This document shows positions 33,170 to 43,140 of a DNA stretch of 43,813 nt, piece by piece. The first letter of the stretch is position 1. Each line of letters starts with the position of its first letter. A program made the position numbers and the translations under genes. A model generated the notes under the pieces. That model was not told the DNA's origin and did no database searches. It worked only from the letters and a program-made list of their open reading frames with translations. The DNA lies in NCBI RefSeq assembly GCF_000003605.2, contig NW_003109981.1, forward strand, positions 118,433-162,245, written 5' to 3'. This DNA comes from Saccoglossus kowalevskii. Its lineage: Eukaryota > Hemichordata > Enteropneusta > Harrimaniidae.

Positions 33170-35429
33170 GTAATGTGACCGTAATTCATGATTGGTACTT
33201 TCAAATAACATAAAAATAGTTGAAAACAAGACAATGTTTTGAAATAGCTAAGACCACTTATTAACTATTGGCATTGCTTCATTTACTCATTCTTATTGCA
33301 TTTATCAATACATCTGTTGCCTGTTTGTACATAGAGTTATTTGATTTGTTCTTTCTTTACCCAGTATAATTAATTTGGATATTGATCTATTTTCACTTTC
33401 TTATTAGTGCCAAATCAAACAAAATGTTACCTATCTGTTTCACAGCTACGGACAAAATGTTCATGCAGAATTATAAATCACAAGGCCCACCTATCTTCGT
33501 GATAAACAAATCAAAAGGTTTCAAGAACAATAGGATGGTATGTTATAGTTGATTTATTAATTCATGACAATGCTGGATACTAACAATGGTAGCCAATTAC
33601 AGTCATTGTTGGTCCAAATTACGAATCTAGTTTTTTTTTGGTTTATGTTTATTCACAATACGAAAATGAGCCACTCACTCAGCCTGCAACTAGATGGTAG
33701 ATGGTATGTTAAAAATCAGTTTTCTGGTGTTGATGAAGAATGTGAATCTGAACGGAAGGTCAAATACATATGGAAGTAACAGCCTCATAATGAACAAAAT
33801 ATATCATGAGATAACCACTAACTAAAGGCGACATGATAGTATAGATTCAGACTTTTAATATCCAACTGTATGTTAGTTTATGACAAATTGTCACTCTTTG
33901 AAGAGAGGATGCAAAGTGATTTGCCAATCATGTCACAAACCGAGAGTGACTGGACACTATTCATAATGTACTGGTCATTAATGTATGGGCAGTCGTCACC
34001 ATGGATTACAATACAACTACTGCTTTAGTGTTTGTTTCTTTGTTTTACACAGAACAGTGAAATCCAGAGAAAAAGTCAGGACACTATTCATCAGAAGTCG
34101 GTGAGTTGTATTCCATTGTGTGAAGTGATGTTATGATATGAGATGCCTAGTGCTTTGGCAATGACAACTTCAGTTATGTCATGGTGGATGATGTCTGCAC
34201 TGAACAAGTAGGTGTGATGTGTATAATTTGCACATTTGATGACGTGGCTGAAGGATGATATGCTTAACATAATACAGACCATGCCCTATGTTGTGTAACG
34301 AGTTTTTTTTCAGTACAGTTTTAATGGCTATATGCTGTCAGAAAACTAATTAACTAAGTGACAATAGATATAGCATGGATGATAGCTTATACGACAATAT
34401 GGACTGATTTCATTCACGGATTAATCTAAGATTTGTTATGTGTTGATAAAGTTACTGTGTTGCACTATATTGAATTCACGTATATTAATCGAAAAGAGCT
34501 GAACATGTGTGACAATGATGCGTTGTAGACTGGTATGATAACCGCTGAATAAACGACCATGTCAATCCAGATCTTGACGTTTATTATCGAAGGTGAATTG
34601 AAATATAGTTTTTTTCTTTTTTACACAGATTAGTGACATGAACGAAATCCAGAGACAACGTAAGCACCTCATTCAGCAGATCTGTGCAAAAATGAAATGG
34701 AATACCACATACTATCATGAACCTGATAAAAACCGAAAGATAATCATCATTGACAAATATCATTTTCAGTATTGTAGAATTCCCAAAATAGGCAACACTA
34801 GTTGGAAACGGATTATTTTAACTCTGTTAGGAGTTATTGATAACACAGATTCAGAAATTAGCTTCAGGAAAATTCATTGTCACGAGTATCCTACCATCTC
34901 TCTGATGGAACCTAACAAAAATTACACTTCATTTTTATTTGTCCGTCATCCCTTTCAACGAATATTATCTGCATACAAGGATAAAATTCTAAAATCATTT
35001 GAGGGGGATTTTCAGATAACAAGACGGCAAATATTATCAGAATATCGTCAAAATGTGACTGACGAAAACAGTGGAGCTGATGTATCATTCCCTGAATTTG
35101 TGAAATTTCTAGTAAATCTCAAAGGCAATTTAAATGCTCATTGGGATTTCCAGCATACACACTGTGCTGTATGTGAACTATCGTATGATTTTATTGGTCA
35201 CTTTGAAAATCTTGTAGAAGAATCAAACTACCTTCTTCATTTACTTGGGATTAATACAATCGTTTTTCCGAAACATGAATATAGTTACCATGTTACCAAT
35301 AGCTCTGAAAAAGACATTTATTTGAACTACTTCTCGCAAGTTTCATCAGAAGACATCCTTAAACTATATGAATTCTATAAAATGGACTTTGAACTGTTTG
35401 GATATTCTTTTCCACAAGAGCTATTTTAG
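33085..35429 (+). CDS. Golgi carbohydrate sulfotransferase (CHST8-14 family), four coding exons
   Basis: Transfers sulfate from PAPS to glycan hydroxyls, as do the chondroitin/dermatan 4-O-, GalNAc-4-O- and HNK-1 sulfotransferases of this family (Sulfotransfer_2). Coding exons: 33085-33169, 33446-33537, 34053-34100 and 34629-35429. All introns are GT-AG and in phase, giving 341 residues, a usual family length. Residues 1-14 are a short basic cytosolic tail, 15-28 the membrane anchor (FICFFCVVIGVQYL), then a short stem and the lumenal catalytic domain. The 5'-phosphosulfate loop is RIPKIGNTSWKR (125-136) and the 3'-phosphate motif is FVRHPFQRILSAYKDK (179-194). A CAVC cysteine pair is at 254-257, and the family's closing LYEFYKMDFELFGYSF is near the end. 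Several N-glycosylation sequons occur (for example WNTT, NYTS, NVTD). The acceptor sugar cannot be told from sequence. Confidence 0.93.
33446..33537 (+). CDS. Sulfotransferase exon 2: stem region
   Basis: Acceptor CTGTTTCACAG, donor GTATGT. Encodes residues 29-59 (split Ala, then TDKMFMQNYKSQGPPIFVIN and on). This is a low-complexity stem between membrane and catalytic domain; it has no catalytic motif and is assigned from splice phase and position. Confidence 0.8.
34053..34100 (+). CDS. Sulfotransferase exon 3: 16-residue stem micro-exon
   Basis: Acceptor GTTTTACACAG, donor GTGAGT; 48 bases, phase 0 at both ends. Encodes NSEIQRKSQDTIHQKS. It resembles the first bases of exon 4 together with its acceptor, suggesting a duplicated exon start; its symmetric phase means it could be skipped without changing frame. 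Confidence 0.75.
34629..35429 (+). CDS. Sulfotransferase exon 4: catalytic domain
   Basis: Acceptor TTTTTTACACAG. Encodes residues 76-341 and a TAG stop, with both PAPS-binding motifs. In the 5' motif, Asn-Thr-Ser-Trp takes the place of the family's common Cys-Thr-Asn-Trp, a mild variation. The catalytic domain sits in a single exon. Confidence 0.95.
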   Translation: MSDMNEIQRQRKHLIQQICAKMKWNTTYYHEPDKNRKIIIIDKYHFQYCRIPKIGNTSWKRIILTLLGVIDNTDSEISFRKIHCHEYPTISLMEPNKNYTSFLFVRHPFQRILSAYKDKILKSFEGDFQITRRQILSEYRQNVTDENSGADVSFPEFVKFLVNLKGNLNAHWDFQHTHCAVCELSYDFIGHFENLVEESNYLLHLLGINTIVFPKHEYSYHVTNSSEKDIYLNYFSQVSSEDILKLYEFYKMDFELFGYSFPQELF

Positions 35430-35591
35430 GTATGTAGTTCGTACAAGGGCTTATTGCAATTTTTGCATGGATTCTATTTGTAGCACCTTCGTCTCGTGCA
35501 CGGACAAATCTTTTTGAGTTAAAGTAAATATAACCAATGTTGTAATATACAATATAGTTTTAGACACCTTGATTTATTTATTTTTTTGAAC

Positions 35592-35597
35592 AATAAA
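35592..35597 (+). promoter_or_regulatory. Polyadenylation signal of the sulfotransferase gene
   Basis: AATAAA about 160 bases after the stop codon, with further overlapping AATAAA copies just downstream and a GT-rich stretch (TGTGTGTGTT) about 30 bases later, the expected layout of a cleavage site. Confidence 0.65.
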
Positions 35598-37459
35598 AAT
35601 AAATAAAACAAGATTGGTAATGTGTGTGTTATTTCATATACGTTTTTAAATTATCTCCAATCTTGAAACATTTATTTTTTAAAACATCGATTGTTGCAAC
35701 AACAAAATAGGAAATTTTAGAAAAATCGGTGCCGAGTGATCAATTCATCTGGCAAATTGTCTCACAAGACTTTAGGCCAAACATTGCAGAAGAAATTACC
35801 GTATTGTTGCATAACAATATTGTTAATTTGGAGACTCATTTGCATACATAATCCATTAATGTTCACTGCCAAAACAATGATAATAAACCTTGTGCACTTT
35901 TCAAGACTTGCAAGATTTAATCTTATGTATACAACTTATATTTACATAAATATACTCATACATTTTATTATTATTCAAAATTAATCAGCTACAGCACTGC
36001 GCAAGTTAAATTTTTCAATGAGAGACCATTCCACTCCAATAAATATCAAGGCTATCGAGATATTATGTACCATCTTATCACACGACGATGTTTGACTCAG
36101 AGCAGAGCAGAAACATCCAACAATCTGAATATGAAAAAAGAAAGACTTACATAGTTTGGGGAAAGAATTGAATTATAAACGCTACCCCCAGTCATACTTT
36201 GGCAGGTAAGACTACTGTATGCTGGTTCTATTATAAGCTTTTTCTTCTAAGTTCTAGTGCAGTACCAATTTTTGTAAATTGAACCGATCAAATCCATGTT
36301 ATACATCGTATAATATTAAGTATTTCTTCATGTCATTATAGCCGACAATAATTGACTGACATATTATAAATGTATAATTCTATTCACCTCGAGTTTATCA
36401 TAAACAACATCATTAACTGGGTCAAATATGGAGAAACCCCTCAACTGAAACATTTGCTTTCAAATTTATATCTATGAAATAAATTAAATACCGAACCATC
36501 AGCACATTATTTAACATTATTATTATTTATTTACATTATTTATTTGAATATTTAATTAGGTGGTCGAATTGAGTTTTTATTGTTCTGTTCAAACGGTTCG
36601 ATTTTAATTGTATGTAGACAAATTCCTAATTTTTCTTACTGTGCTGCTTACAAAAATATCTAAAAAAATTAATATATATGTCCCTTTTCTGAAAAAGAAA
36701 ACACAATCAAAAGGCATTTGTTACACACCATTTTGTCATTGTAAAGTACAATTTCCTCAAAGTTGCCCTTTCTATTTAGACATGACATAAATGGTGTGAT
36801 TTTCACAGACACCAGCCCCTGCATCCTGTACACTGAGTGGCCTTCAGATGGAGTGTCTGTCATATTCAGCTACGTTATTACAAAGGTCAGGTTATTTTAG
36901 TCTCAATTGAGTGTAATAGGTTCTGCAATGAATGCAATATTTTTATGTCTGGGTACCTATATGTATACAGTAAATTAATAAATTATGGTTATATAGCAAA
37001 TACATACAGCAAGAAAACCCGTATCCATCAAATGATAATATTGAAATAAATTCCAAAATAAATAAATTTTAAACCTACGAAACTGTTGATATGTACAAAT
37101 TTTGCTGGTTGAGTGTGCTTGCCATTCATATACATGTGTTTCAAAACAACTGTAAAGTTTGTTCACATCAGTATATCGGGCTTCGACAACTAAATTTTGA
37201 AAATAATCGATGTGCATTTAAGAAATTGTAAAAAAGTTAGCCGCCAAGCAGTCATTCCCAAAAATGATGTGAAACACAAAAACAACAGGACATACATTAA
37301 TATAAATGTCCAGTTTTGAACAAATGTGGACAAATGTGACAGGCTCAAACTAAGTTGGATGGTGAAATAGTAGATGTTGGTACAAAGTACAGAATCGTAT
37401 AATTGTTTATTTCAAAGTATAACGAACAATTAATTAATAAATAATTAATAAATCATCAC
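35598..37459. other. Gene-free stretch downstream of the sulfotransferase
   Basis: No gene seen. Very AT-rich, with small TTA/TTTA runs near 36515-36545. Open frames here are short and of biased composition. Confidence 0.5.
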
Positions 37460-37655
37460 ATTTCAATGAAACTTTGTACATATATGATCAGTTTTGGGTT
37501 AAAATCTGTTCATATAAATTCCCTAATTAGCATAATAATTCATAATTGTTTGGTTATTTCAATGAAACTTGGTACATAGATGGTCTGTTACATTGCGTAG
37601 ACCTTATTAGTTTTACACTCTGTTCATTTAAATTTTCTGATTTGCATAATTAGTT
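37460..37655 (+). repeat. Two diverged tandem units of about 96 bp
   Basis: ATTTCAATGAAACTT.GTACATA starts both units (37460 and 37556). Each continues through a CTGTTCAT.TAAATT block and a GCATAAT block. Only two units are clear. Confidence 0.7.
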
Positions 37656-38939
37656 TTCAGCTTTTCCATCAATATCTCAAGTATAAGTAATTTTGAATTA
37701 ATTTTTACTGTGTCTCTAATACTCTCAGCACACGGGAGTTCTTTCTAAGCTTTCCTTGATTTTCTTATAAGATCACGCACTTATATTAGGGGTGTTTCAT
37801 TTTAATTTATTCTTTTTAGTTTAGAATGCTAAAAATTGACAAGTAATACATTACAAAAAATGCGAGGAAAATCTGTAATGAGCATCGATCCAAGATGCTC
37901 GCCAACGCGCCACTGACCATATTTGTTTCATAAATTCACACTAACTCTGAATCACGATAGTATTTTGCGACATAAATTATATCTAACCAGATAACAGATG
38001 AATTTGCATAATTTCAATATGGCCAACCTGTTGCACACAAATATTCCATTTCATTTACAGACATCCATCATCAACCTTTGTGATGATTGGCGTAAATATT
38101 ATAGGATCACGTGACCATTTTCATATTGACATAAATTGTTTTCAATAATTTGTACAATAAATGGGCAGGGGTACATTTTTCAAAAATGTGGAGAAAACGG
38201 TTAGTGTGATTAGTAAAATCGCATGCACTGCAGATGATACAGTCATTTCTTTGTCTGTAGGGAACCGCTCATGCTCGAACGATTACGATTACCGATGTGA
38301 AGCAAATGTTGCGACGTGACTACTTTGTGTGATTAATGCGATCACACGATGAAATGCATTTAGTATCTCAATTCAATGTAGTAGCCAACTACTCGTCAGC
38401 CTGTCATCTTGATAGGCAACATTTCATTTTAATTTTATTTCAAATTATTCCTGGCCCTGGTCCTTTCAAATGTTTCCGATAGAGAAGTATAGTTATTGAA
38501 TTGTTTGAATGTGATAACCACGAGCAAAAACATCTTTAACGAAACTGAAACCGCAATCGTATGTCTGCCTTTTTCAAGTGTCTCGTTCACGCTGAGCCTG
38601 CAAAAAAATAGTTGGCATGAAAAGTTTGGCAAAGCACCTGGCATAAACAGCTGTGTGCATGTTGTCGGGAATAAACTTTCAGGGTTGGACTGCTAGACTA
38701 TGTAGACTGAGACGCGACTCGTGAACATAGTGTGATTCAGACGAGGTCAATCGACGATTAACTAGTCATTCGTAATCTCTGGACATCCAAAATGTTGTCA
38801 AATATAAATCAACTGTATTTGAGATGGAAAATATTTAACGAAATTTAGTTACATGTTAGTTTAGACAACGAATGAAGATACTTGTTTTAGTCTGTAAACG
38901 TTCATCGCCGCTAGCTGATTTTTCGCCGAGAGCCTCAGG
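37656..38939. other. Gene-free stretch
   Basis: No gene is recognised. The frames at 38435-38696 on both strands are overlapping and unlike any family I know. Confidence 0.4.
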
Positions 38940-39180
38940 TTTTAACATGCGCTCCAATTGATTGACTCTTACGCGGGATTTGCAAGAGATTTCCTATTGC
39001 ATTGAGTCAGATGTAGTTAGAGCGACCGCAATACAACACATGGAGATATGGGATTCTTTTGTCAACAACAATCGAGTATATCACATAAGATTGGTAAATT
39101 ATAATTAGTCATGTGAAGGACCTTGTATGCTGGCCATCTTTTCTGACAAGCGTAAAATATACAAGACCCTCCAGATTGTT
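38940..39180 (+). repeat. Dispersed direct repeat, copy 1 (uninterrupted)
   Basis: Matches 41483-41702 base for base over long runs (for example ACTCTTACGCGGGATTTGCA and GATTGGTAAATTATAATTAG). Its first 25-30 bases match 40404-40431, on the far side of the solo LTR. It therefore records the empty insertion site. It has no reading frame of its own. Confidence 0.9.
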
Positions 39181-39962
39181 ACGTAACACCCATTAGAATG
39201 TTTGGTTGATGAATAATTATCATGATAACATTGTTTCAAATGTCATGGGGGAAATATCGTCGTGTCTCTATACACGTCTGATTGAGGTACAGGATCGGGA
39301 AAGTCACTTAACTTAAACTTTACAGTCAAATAGACACACACAACGAAATAAGTTTTAACTCTCGTCTTTAATTGGCCAGTCGAGTACTCTATAAGACACA
39401 ACGCCCTGGGGAAAAATCCCCAAGACTATCTAGCTTCGTGACCGTCTTGTCGAGCAACTTAACCAGACTGACTCAAACTTCGTTTATTACTCATCAAAAC
39501 GTAACCAATTACAAGGAAGTATAAAGACTATAAGGCGTAACCTTCAATCATACAGCCAATCACACGAAGTACTTAACACGTCACATCTTATGGATTAATC
39601 GTCTGCTATATTAATAAACTACAAATACCAAACTGTCAGAAATAGTTCCAGTCAATGATTTCAGTTCCGACGAAGGCGCCGCGCGAGTCTAAATAATGGC
39701 AGATTATGGGAAAGTGATGAATGATATGACACAGCCATCCACTAGAACCCAACTATCAAGTCGTATCAGTGACCCATCTTCTTAGACACAGAAATAAATC
39801 ATGACACAGACACAAACCTGTGCTAAATACGGAATCCTAACCTACATCAATAGTAATCTCATGATCATAATTATATTACATAAATACCGTTTTTCAAGAT
39901 GCCCAATATTCATAAGGGTGAAATATATATAGCAAAAACGAAAGACCAATCAAATCTCAATA
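39181..39962. other. Gene-free stretch between repeat copy 1 and the 60-bp array
   Basis: No gene seen. CCCTGGGGAAAAATCCCCAAG (39404-39424) forms a small hairpin, GGGGA/TCCCC. Nothing else can be defined. Confidence 0.4.
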
Positions 39963-40385
39963 TAGAATATATACGACCATATGTTATGATCATATGATTA
40001 TGACTGGTCAACCTGGCTAGATGCTGTGGAATGTATACCGACCATGGTCGTAGATTATGACCGTGGTCAATCTGGCCAGATGCTGTGGAATGTATACCGA
40101 CCATGGTCATATGGTCATGACCGTGGTCAATCTGGCCAGATGCTGTGGAATGTATATCGACCATGGTCATATGGTTATGACCGTAGTCAATCTGGCCAGA
40201 TGCTGTGGAATGTATACCGACCATGGTCATATGGTTATGACCGTGGTCAATCTGGCCAGATGCTGTGGAATGTATACCGACCATGGTCATATGATTATGA
40301 CCGTGGTCAATCTGGCCAGATGCTGTGGAATGTATACCGACCATGGTCATATGGTTATGACCGTGGTCAATCTGGCTAAATGCTC
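39963..40385 (+). repeat. 60-bp tandem repeat with a hairpin in each unit
   Basis: Six well-conserved units of exactly 60 bases and one more diverged leading unit. Each unit contains GACCATGGTCAT, a 6-base loop and ATGACCGTGGTC, which pair as a 12-base stem with one mismatch, and the constant block CTGGCCAGATGCTGTGGAAT. Because 60 is divisible by three and the unit lacks stops in several frames, long open frames appear on both strands. These are probably not genes. Confidence 0.93.
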
Positions 40386-40431
40386 GCATTACATTTGGAG
40401 TAGTTTTTAACCCGCACTCCGATTTATTGAC

Positions 40432-41482
40432 TGTTACGTATTTCTGCGTTTTTTGGTTTTGTTTTGTAAATGCGGACACATTTATCATTGAGTTAGGGAG
40501 ACGCCCACGCATTGTCTATAAAAGAGGTCATCAGACTTGAATTCGCGGTCATTCATTACAATATTTCGCGTGGTCAGCAGGTGTGTCAAGGTTCTGGTGT
40601 CGCCACATGGCGTGTGAGACAACTGAGTGCCCCATTCACCGCATGTACTTCAACAACGTCACGTCTGGTCGTACGTTATCTAAGCTGAAAGTATGCTCTG
40701 TCATTCTTCGCCAACTGAACAGCTGAAGAACCATAGGGTGCGTAAACATCGCCGACTGACTATCTCAACTCTATGACCAGAGAATTGTAAGGTGCGTGGA
40801 CGTCACCGTCTCATATACGTATTTTTACGTCGCCGTTCCGGCGTTTGTGTATTTCCGAGTTACCGTAGCCAAAGGTATTTCTTATGGAACAGACTGTTCA
40901 CAAACTGAATTAAAGTGTTTGCGTACATAATTGTAATTATATTGAATCCCTATGATTTGTATTTGTATGACAGCATATTGTAATTGATCAACTGCTTTAA
41001 GGGTCAAGCATTCCGAATAATTGTGTATTTCTATTGAGCAGAGTTTATATAAACAGTGGCTTCAGAGACGCCACAATATAGTACTATTTGTTGTAATGAT
41101 TATTGTGGTGTTTCCGAAGCCACTGTTTACTCAGTTTAACTGGAGTTAGTTGTTGTGAAACCCGGCTCTAGTCTGGTGTTAGGATAATATATTCATGGGA
41201 TGTTCAGAATGGTTGACCTTAGTTTGTAACGAATTGAATACGGCGTGATTGCCGGTGATATTATGCATGTTGTATTTGACCAATATTGAAATTATAGTAC
41301 TTTATTGTATGTAACTTGTCATATACTGTACAATCCAGTGATACCCCGTGAGCACAATATATATATATTTATACGAATAAATTTAGTTCTGATAACAACT
41401 TGTTTTTGTGTCGTTTCTTTCCCTTGTTTGAGTTGGGGTCAACGGAAAGATTCGTGTCTGACCGTCAAACTCGGCCGTAACA
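40432..41482 (+). mobile_element. Solo LTR of an LTR retrotransposon (Gypsy-like), 1051 bp
   Basis: Begins TGTTACG and ends CGTAACA, the TG...CA inverted ends of LTRs, and is flanked by TTGAC on both sides (40427-40431 and 41483-41487), a 5-bp target duplication. A TATA box (TATAAAA, 40517-40523) and an AATAAA (41376-41381) fit a plus-orientation LTR. No internal coding region or second LTR is present, so it arose by recombination between two LTRs. Superfamily is inferred from the ends only. Confidence 0.85.
41051..41128. repeat. 28-bp inverted repeat (hairpin) within the LTR
   Basis: Left arm 41051-41078 and right arm 41101-41128 are complementary with four mismatches around a 22-base loop. 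Both arms contain AAACAGTGGCTTC. It could be a small inserted palindrome or an RNA hairpin of the LTR. Confidence 0.85.
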
Positions 41483-41890
41483 TTGACTCTTACGCGGGAT
41501 TTGCAAGAGATTTCCTATTGCATTGAGTAAGATGTAGTTACGGCGACCGCGATACAACACATGCAGATGTGGGGTTCTTTTATCAACACAATCGACGAGT
41601 ATATCACATAAGATTGGTAAATTATAATTAGTAATGTGAACGACCTTGTATGTTGGCCATGTGTTCTGACAAACGTAAAATATACAAGACCCTCCCGATT
41701 TGTTTTAATGAATAGAACTAAGCGATTGTCGGAGATAGTAGATACGCCTGGTTTAGGCCATTACACAACCTTTATTAAGGCAAACTTTTCTAGATCTGTT
41801 TATGTATGTCTAACTATATTATTGATTTAGCACGCTGTGTTGTGATAATCTAAACAATTTAAACCAATAATATTTCTTTTTCATTCTTAG

Positions 41891-42264
41891 GTTTGAAGTT
41901 TAATAGGTATTCGTATCTACCTTTATTTGTTTCTTATTGTAAGAGGGCAGAACAAGAGTACGACCAGATAATTGACCCAGATGGCTTTCATGTTACGATA
42001 GTTGTGAAGTACAAGGACAAAATAATCAAAAATAAAGTTGTTGATAGTATTGAAAAAACGTCCATACCAAAAATAAAAATAGCATTGAACAAGCTAACAA
42101 TTTCTGAACTTGAATTGAACGAAGAAACTGTCGACGAAGATGACGGTGAAATGAATAGCCCCAACGAAAATGATGGGCTCATCTGCCACACCATCGAAAA
42201 TGAAATAATGCCGACAAACAACACTTTTGAGAGCGACAAAGAGTTTAGTGAGCAGGAAGACTGA
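41891..42264 (+). pseudogene. Unrecognised acidic reading frame with splice acceptor
   Basis: A strong acceptor (CTTTTTCATTCTTAG, ending 41890) precedes an open frame of about 123 residues. It is charged and rich in Asp/Glu toward the end (EETVDEDDGEM, SDKEFSEQED), with an earlier segment HVTIVVKYKDKIIKNKVVDS. It ends at TGA 42262-42264. The same frame resumes just beyond the stop into a heptapeptide repeat, suggesting that a longer coding sequence is broken here. No family is recognised; a terminal exon ending at this TGA is the alternative. Confidence 0.4.
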
Positions 42265-42285
42265 AATGATAGTTCGATGGCTCAC

Positions 42286-42551
42286 ATTTATAAAGAAATG
42301 GCGAGTATGAAAACAATATCCGCCAATACAGTAATTACAACTCCGAATACGAAAATGGCGATCTTGTATTCGGAAACACCTCACCTTTTATGGAAATGGC
42401 GTCCGGGAATACGAAAACTGCGTCTCCCTCGACGGAAATTATGTCCGGGGATACGGAAACGGCATCCCCTTATGAGGGGATGGCGACCGCAAATACTGAA
42501 ATTGCGAACATCAATACAGAAATGGGGTCACTGTATATGGCGAACTCAAAT
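42286..42551 (+). repeat. 21-bp coding-like minisatellite (heptapeptide repeat)
   Basis: About eleven diverged 21-base units with the consensus sense (G/P/A)-N-T-E-(M/T)-A-S. Clear units include 42343-42363, 42405-42425, 42426-42446, 42447-42467, 42489-42509 and 42510-42530. The unit at 42364-42383 is 20 bases, so the reading frame shifts there; upstream units are open in one frame and downstream units in the next. Confidence 0.8.
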
Positions 42552-42599
42552 GCAAGTGGTGCATGTAAGTACGAAATGTAATGATCCTGATGTTCGAGC

Positions 42600-43030
42600 C
42601 GAGAATACTACGCTCTAATATCACAGTAATTAATTATTTAAAATAAATTAGTTTTCGAATTAGTTTAGATTAAATTAGACAAGTTTATATTATAATATAC
42701 GTGGGCAAAGACATACCAAATGTTTAAAAATACAGGGGGAAAAAAACAGTATCGAAGAATAAAAACTCGCGGCTATCTTAACGTTACCTGTTATTATGTT
42801 GCATGGCGATGTTACAGTGTTTATCGAAAGGTTATCACATCGTAACATAATGGGCTGTGGCGTCCATGCAAGGATTATTCAAGGATTATACTAACCCATG
42901 ACGTCACGCGTATCTACCGGTTTAACAAACGTGTGATATCAGATAAAAGCATTAAACTGTAGTTAACTACAATATTTGTATTTTTACATATATATTTTTA
43001 TATTAGCTTGATGTAACTCAAGGTGGTGTG
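42600..43030. other. Gene-free stretch upstream of a candidate promoter
   Basis: No gene seen. A TGACGTCA octamer (about 42899-42906) is followed by CGCG and may belong to the promoter region that follows. Confidence 0.4.
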
Positions 43031-43077
43031 GGTCACGACGTCACTTCCGGTTTACTTCCTACTTTGCGTGTATAATG
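43031..43077 (+). promoter_or_regulatory. Candidate promoter with CRE-like, ETS and YY1-type motifs
   Basis: GACGTCA (43037-43043) overlaps ACTTCCGGT (43043-43051), an ETS/GABP site, and a second ACTTCCT follows. AATGGCGGCC (43074-43083) matches the YY1-type ATGGCGGC motif often found at the start of housekeeping transcripts. The cluster and its position just before a donor site argue for a transcription start near 43060-43080. Function is inferred. Confidence 0.5.
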
Positions 43078-43140
43078 GCGGCCTCGAGCAGAGTTTTGTC
43101 ACGAGAGCATTAAGTCCGTTTATGTGGTGCTACTGTTAAG
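43075..43140 (+). other. Candidate first exon of a gene extending right
   Basis: Runs from the ATGGCGGC motif to the donor AAG/GTAAAC (GT at 43141-43142). The ATG opens only a 12-codon frame (MAASSRVLSREH) that closes before the donor, so this would be a 5'-UTR exon with a short upstream frame. The gene body would lie beyond 43141, and I find no further exon before the window ends. Confidence 0.35.

Larger units (their letters stand above)
40404..41702 (+). repeat. Dispersed direct repeat, copy 2, split by the solo LTR
   Basis: Left fragment 40404-40431 and right fragment 41483-41702 join to give the order seen uninterrupted at 38940-39180. The right fragment gives rise to a spurious 64-residue frame starting at 41636. 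Confidence 0.85.

Noticed and set aside
39963-40385. CRISPR array
   Set aside because: Units are contiguous with no unique spacers, and the context is animal chromosomal DNA.
39910-40512. 200-residue minus-strand frame and two 117-residue plus-strand frames over the 60-bp array
   Set aside because: A 60-base unit without stops stays open in several frames automatically; there is no start context, splice signal or family similarity, and the minus frame runs into the LTR.
38940-41702. The 240-base direct repeats as LTRs of one retrotransposon
   Set aside because: They lack TG...CA ends and target duplications, and no retroelement coding lies between them; a genuine solo LTR sits inside the second copy instead.
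41636-41830. Frame containing DTPG, which resembles a GTPase G3 motif
   Set aside because: The first half lies in the dispersed repeat, no P-loop or other GTPase motif is present, and it does not splice in frame to the next acceptor at 41890.
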